From contig NZ_JABBDR010000284.1 of the NCBI RefSeq assembly GCF_018854495.1, positions 1 through 8,610 on the forward strand: a stretch of 8,610 nucleotides of DNA, written 5' to 3'. How positions within the stretch are numbered: the stretch's first letter is position 1; each line of letters begins with the position of its first letter. Made by a program: the position numbers and the translations under genes. This document shows positions 6,023-8,610 of this stretch, one piece after another. The notes beneath the pieces are model-generated. The model did not search any database, was not told the origin of the DNA, and worked only from the letters and a program-made list of their open reading frames with translations. Origin of the DNA: Acidithiobacillus ferruginosus. Lineage in GTDB: Bacteria > Pseudomonadota > Gammaproteobacteria > Acidithiobacillales > Acidithiobacillaceae.

Positions 6023-8134
6023 TCAGCGTCCCGTCCCACCGACCATAATCAATGCCAGCACCATGGCCAGCAGAATGTACGCGGCATAGGTGTTTACCCG
6101 GCCCTTGTGCATGCGGGCGAGGCGGTTCGCCACCGTAAACGCCGCGCTGATCATCGGTTTCAGTACCAGCCGGTCACTGATGTTGGTGATGACCTGCCGG
6201 TGGCTGCGGGTAAGGACGAAGGCGCCCTGGCGTTCCTCGTCTTCCTCGATGTGCGGATGGAAGAGTCCCTGAAAGACGACACGCACCGGCGCGGCGAAAG
6301 TGGTGGCGGTGTAGGTCATCTCCGGGCGCAGCCGGGTCAAACCGGCATCCCAGAGGGTGCTGCGGGTGATCCGCTTATGCCGCAGGCCCCGCGCCAGCAG
6401 CCAGACGCTGCCGAGCATCAGGATCAACACCACAAAAGTCAGCATGGTCGACATGGCGTAGACGACCGGTGCGCTGGTCTGATCCAGATGCATGACGACG
6501 AGGCTGCGCAGGGGCAGGAAAGCGGCGCCGACGTTGACGCCAATAGGGTTCAGCGCGTGCTGCACGGCGAGGGGAATGCTGGACCGCGGGTGGAAGAAGG
6601 CTGGCACCAGCGAAGCGGTAGGGTTGGCTCCGACCAGGGGGGCGGCCAGCCGTCCCAGCACCGGAATGATGAGGGTGGCGGCCAATCCCAGCAGCAGGCT
6701 GAGTACGGCCAGCATCCCCATCGGGATGATCACGGTACGTGGGACCTTGTGCGCCTGCGCGGCACGCTCCGAGCGCGGCAGGCCCATAAGCGCACTGCCG
6801 GAGAGCATGATGAAGCAGGTCAGCGCCAGACCGGAGGTGAGGGCGAGCAAGGCGCCGGACAGGGCAAAAGTAATGCGTACCGGGATGTCAGGAATTTCCA
6901 CCACCCGCAGCAGGGACTCCAGCAGCAGCCATTCACTGACAAACCCGTTAAAAGGCGGGAGTGCCGCAATGGCAAAGGTACCCACCAGAAAAAATCCTCC
7001 GAGCGCGGGCAGCCGCTTCATCAGTCCGCCCAGTTCATCGAGATTGTGGGTGCCCGTGGTAGCGTCGATGCCGCCCGCCCCCAAAAAAAGCAGGGTTTTG
7101 AAGGTGGAGTGATTGATCATGTGATAGAGGCCCGCGACCATGGAGGCTCCGCCCAGCAGTGGGTGACCGTAGGCGGCGAAGGTCAGCCCGGCACCGATAC
7201 CCGCGGTAGCGATGCCCATGTTTTCTACCGAACTCTGCGCCAGCAGGCGCTTCATGTCCTTTTCCACCAGCGCGTAGATGATGCCGATGAGCGCGGTCAG
7301 GGCGCCACTGCTGAGGATGATCAGTCCCAGATAGGGGGCATGCAGAGCAATGGGAGCATCGATGCGCAAAAAAGCGTAAAGGCCAAGATTCAGGGTGGCG
7401 CCGGAGAGGATCGGCGAGGTAGAGCGCGGTGCGGTGCCGTGAGCAGCGGGTAGCCAGACATTGAGCGGGATGATGCCCGCCTTCATGCCGAAGCCGAAAA
7501 AGGCCAGCAGTCCCGCGACGAGGATGAGGGTGGGCGAGAGATGCGGTATCGCTGCGGCGATACCAACCAACTGCGGGGTGCTGGCGGCAGAAGCCAGCAG
7601 CAGCAGGCTCACCAGCCCGGCGAGGCTGCCCAGCTCGGAGAGCGCCAACGTCAACAATCCCGCCGCCACCGGTTTGCTCTGTCGGGTTTCAAAGGTGATC
7701 AGTCCCCAGATGGCTATGGCCGCCAGTTCCCAGCAGAAAATAAAGGAGACGATGGTCGCGGCGGAAAAAAAGCCAATCATCGCCGCCAGGGTGAGCATGA
7801 CAATGGAGAGGAAAAGGGCACGTCTTCCTTGAGGAAAAGCGCTGGCATCCCGTGCGACGAAGGGCAGGGCAACGGCAAAGACCGAAGCCGTAATCAGGAT
7901 GAGCAAGCCGCCGAGGGGGGTCTGTACGAAGTCGAATGGCCCAATGATGGGCAGGGCTAACTGAATCAGGGGTTGCGCCGCAGGACCACCGATGGCGATG
8001 ACGCCCTCAGTGCCCATGAGTACACAGCCTGTGGTCATGCTACTCCAAGCCAGGACGGACGGGATACGGCGTCCGGGAAGCAGGGCCAGCAGCGGGCCAG
8101 CGACGAAGAGCAGATAGGCGATGATATAGAGCAT
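6023..8134 (-). CDS. hyfB: HyfB/HycC-like proton-translocating membrane subunit (NuoL/MrpA superfamily)
   Basis: This 703-residue polytopic membrane protein is close in size to E. coli HyfB (672) and belongs to the antiporter-like subunits of group 4 hydrogenases and complex I. The proton-path residues are present: E136 in FCWELAAI (TM5), K218 in GFGMKAGIIPLNVWLP (TM7), K292 and K295 in EKDMKRLLAQSS, and the HMINHSTFKTLLFLGAG block at 338-354 with H338, H342 and K346. The C-terminal part carries the HyfB-type LWDAGLTRLRPEMTYTATTF (594-613), here with Ala where a WDCG is common, then a soluble segment and a last span at 684-699. The start at 8134 overlaps the stop of the preceding Fe-S subunit gene as TGATG, with AAGGAA (8143-8148) upstream; the open frame further up is a shadow of that gene. 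Partner of the complex and electron donor cannot be told from this window. Confidence 0.92.
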   Translation of the reverse strand: MLYIIAYLLFVAGPLLALLPGRRIPSVLAWSSMTTGCVLMGTEGVIAIGGPAAQPLIQLALPIIGPFDFVQTPLGGLLILITASVFAVALPFVARDASAFPQGRRALFLSIVMLTLAAMIGFFSAATIVSFIFCWELAAIAIWGLITFETRQSKPVAAGLLTLALSELGSLAGLVSLLLLASAASTPQLVGIAAAIPHLSPTLILVAGLLAFFGFGMKAGIIPLNVWLPAAHGTAPRSTSPILSGATLNLGLYAFLRIDAPIALHAPYLGLIILSSGALTALIGIIYALVEKDMKRLLAQSSVENMGIATAGIGAGLTFAAYGHPLLGGASMVAGLYHMINHSTFKTLLFLGAGGIDATTGTHNLDELGGLMKRLPALGGFFLVGTFAIAALPPFNGFVSEWLLLESLLRVVEIPDIPVRITFALSGALLALTSGLALTCFIMLSGSALMGLPRSERAAQAHKVPRTVIIPMGMLAVLSLLLGLAATLIIPVLGRLAAPLVGANPTASLVPAFFHPRSSIPLAVQHALNPIGVNVGAAFLPLRSLVVMHLDQTSAPVVYAMSTMLTFVVLILMLGSVWLLARGLRHKRITRSTLWDAGLTRLRPEMTYTATTFAAPVRVVFQGLFHPHIEEDEERQGAFVLTRSHRQVITNISDRLVLKPMISAAFTVANRLARMHKGRVNTYAAYILLAMVLALIMVGGTGR

Positions 8135-8610
8135 CAGGGCTGTTCCTTCAGTGCCGTCGGTATGGCACGCCCGACCACCGTCAGCAGCCCGTGCAGAATA
8201 GCCAGCGGTGGTGGCGGGCAGCCGGGAATCCATACATCCACCGGGATGATTTTTCCCAGCCCACCGGCACAGGCGAAGCTCTCCCCGAAGATGCCGCCAT
8301 TCATAGAGCAAACGCCCATGCCCACCACCCGTTTTGGTTCAGGCATGGCGGCGTACGCCTTGCTGATGGCGGTGCGCATGGCGTCGGTGATGGGACCGGC
8401 GACCAGCAGCACATCGGCATCCCGGGGGCTGGCCGTGATAAAAATACCCAGCCGGTGCAGGTTGTAGGCGGGCGCATCAATCAGCCGGACTTCGTTGACG
8501 CAGGCGCCACAGGCCCCGGCGTCGATATAGAGGACATGCAGGGAGCGCCGGAAGCGGCTGCCCAACGGGGGCAACCCAATCCCGCCGACACTGGTCCAGG
8601 TAAAGTCCTC
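8134..8610 (-). CDS. hyfI: [4Fe-4S] small subunit, HyfI/HycG/NuoB family (N-terminus beyond right edge)
   Basis: The frame is open to the right edge: 158 visible residues and no convincing start. A TTG at 8574 lies within the open frame with no ribosome binding site, so the true start is probably outside. It is the electron-exit subunit carrying the proximal [4Fe-4S] cluster. Ligand cysteines are in ACGAC (34 and 37), GMGVCSMNGGIF (101) and IPGCPPPP (131); C114 is extra. The CxxC arrangement matches NiFe-hydrogenase small subunits rather than the adjacent CC of complex I NuoB. SPRDADVLLVAGPITDAMR (61-79) and KIIPVDVWIPGCPPPP (120-135) resemble HycG closely. The protein ends about 27 residues after the last ligand, so it lacks the long C-terminal extension of E. 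coli HycG/HyfI. Its stop overlaps the hyfB start. The order hyfI then hyfB differs from E. coli hyf. Confidence 0.88.
   Translation of the reverse strand, partial: EDFTWTSVGGIGLPPLGSRFRRSLHVLYIDAGACGACVNEVRLIDAPAYNLHRLGIFITASPRDADVLLVAGPITDAMRTAISKAYAAMPEPKRVVGMGVCSMNGGIFGESFACAGGLGKIIPVDVWIPGCPPPPLAILHGLLTVVGRAIPTALKEQP

Noticed and set aside
6107..7453. Plus-strand open frame of 448 codons opposite hyfB
   Set aside because: Its product is a low-complexity mix rich in Gly, Gln, His, Arg and Asp with no domain pattern. It lies antisense to a clearly conserved membrane protein gene, where GC-rich codon use keeps the opposite strand open.
1..8610. CRISPR arrays, insertion sequences, tRNA or rRNA genes
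   Set aside because: I saw no regularly spaced repeats, no transposase-like frames with terminal inverted repeats, and no tRNA- or rRNA-like segments; the window is almost fully covered by same-strand protein genes.

Overview
All supportable genes in this window lie on the minus strand, so the biological reading order runs from the right edge to the left edge. Gene content suggests a chemolithotrophic acidophile of the Acidithiobacillus type: a hydrogenase-4/complex-I-like membrane module, a TusA-like protein, cyclopropane fatty acid synthase, a family I pyrophosphatase and an Nramp-type transporter, in moderately GC-rich, tightly packed DNA. This is an impression from gene content and protein style; no 16S or other marker gene is present.

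Right part (about 5145-8610): an operon fragment encoding an iron-sulfur small subunit of the HyfI/HycG/NuoB family (entering from beyond the right edge), a 703-residue HyfB/HycC-type proton-pumping membrane subunit, and a soluble protein of the prenyltransferase-beta/squalene-cyclase (alpha/alpha barrel) fold. The first two genes overlap in a TGATG. The third has a strong ribosome binding site embedded at the end of the second. This looks like part of a group 4 hydrogenase-like or 'Hyf-like' energy-converting complex with an unusual barrel protein attached.

Middle part (about 3064-5035): an Nramp superfamily transporter with non-canonical metal-site motifs, followed after 19 bases by a 75-residue single-span membrane protein with a strong ribosome binding site. 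Then, after gaps, comes a 79-residue TusA/SirA-like protein that contains no cysteine at all. The TusA-like gene and nearby intergenic DNA look more AT-rich than the hyf region.

Left part (1-2935): cyclopropane-fatty-acyl-phospholipid synthase (better started at a GTG than at the upstream TTG), inorganic pyrophosphatase with a complete active site, a 104-codon reading frame with a near-perfect Shine-Dalgarno site but an in-frame TAG at codon 19, and the N-terminal half of an MFS transporter. The MFS start codon overlaps the stop of the TAG-containing frame (ATGA). The TAG-interrupted frame is the feature most easily missed here, because ordinary gene calling would leave the 685-1086 stretch empty.

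The most interesting items are the amber-interrupted coupled gene, the cysteine-less TusA homologue, the Nramp homologue with altered TM1 and TM6 motifs plus its small membrane partner, and the prenyltransferase-fold protein that seems to have lost one zinc ligand inside a hydrogenase-like operon.
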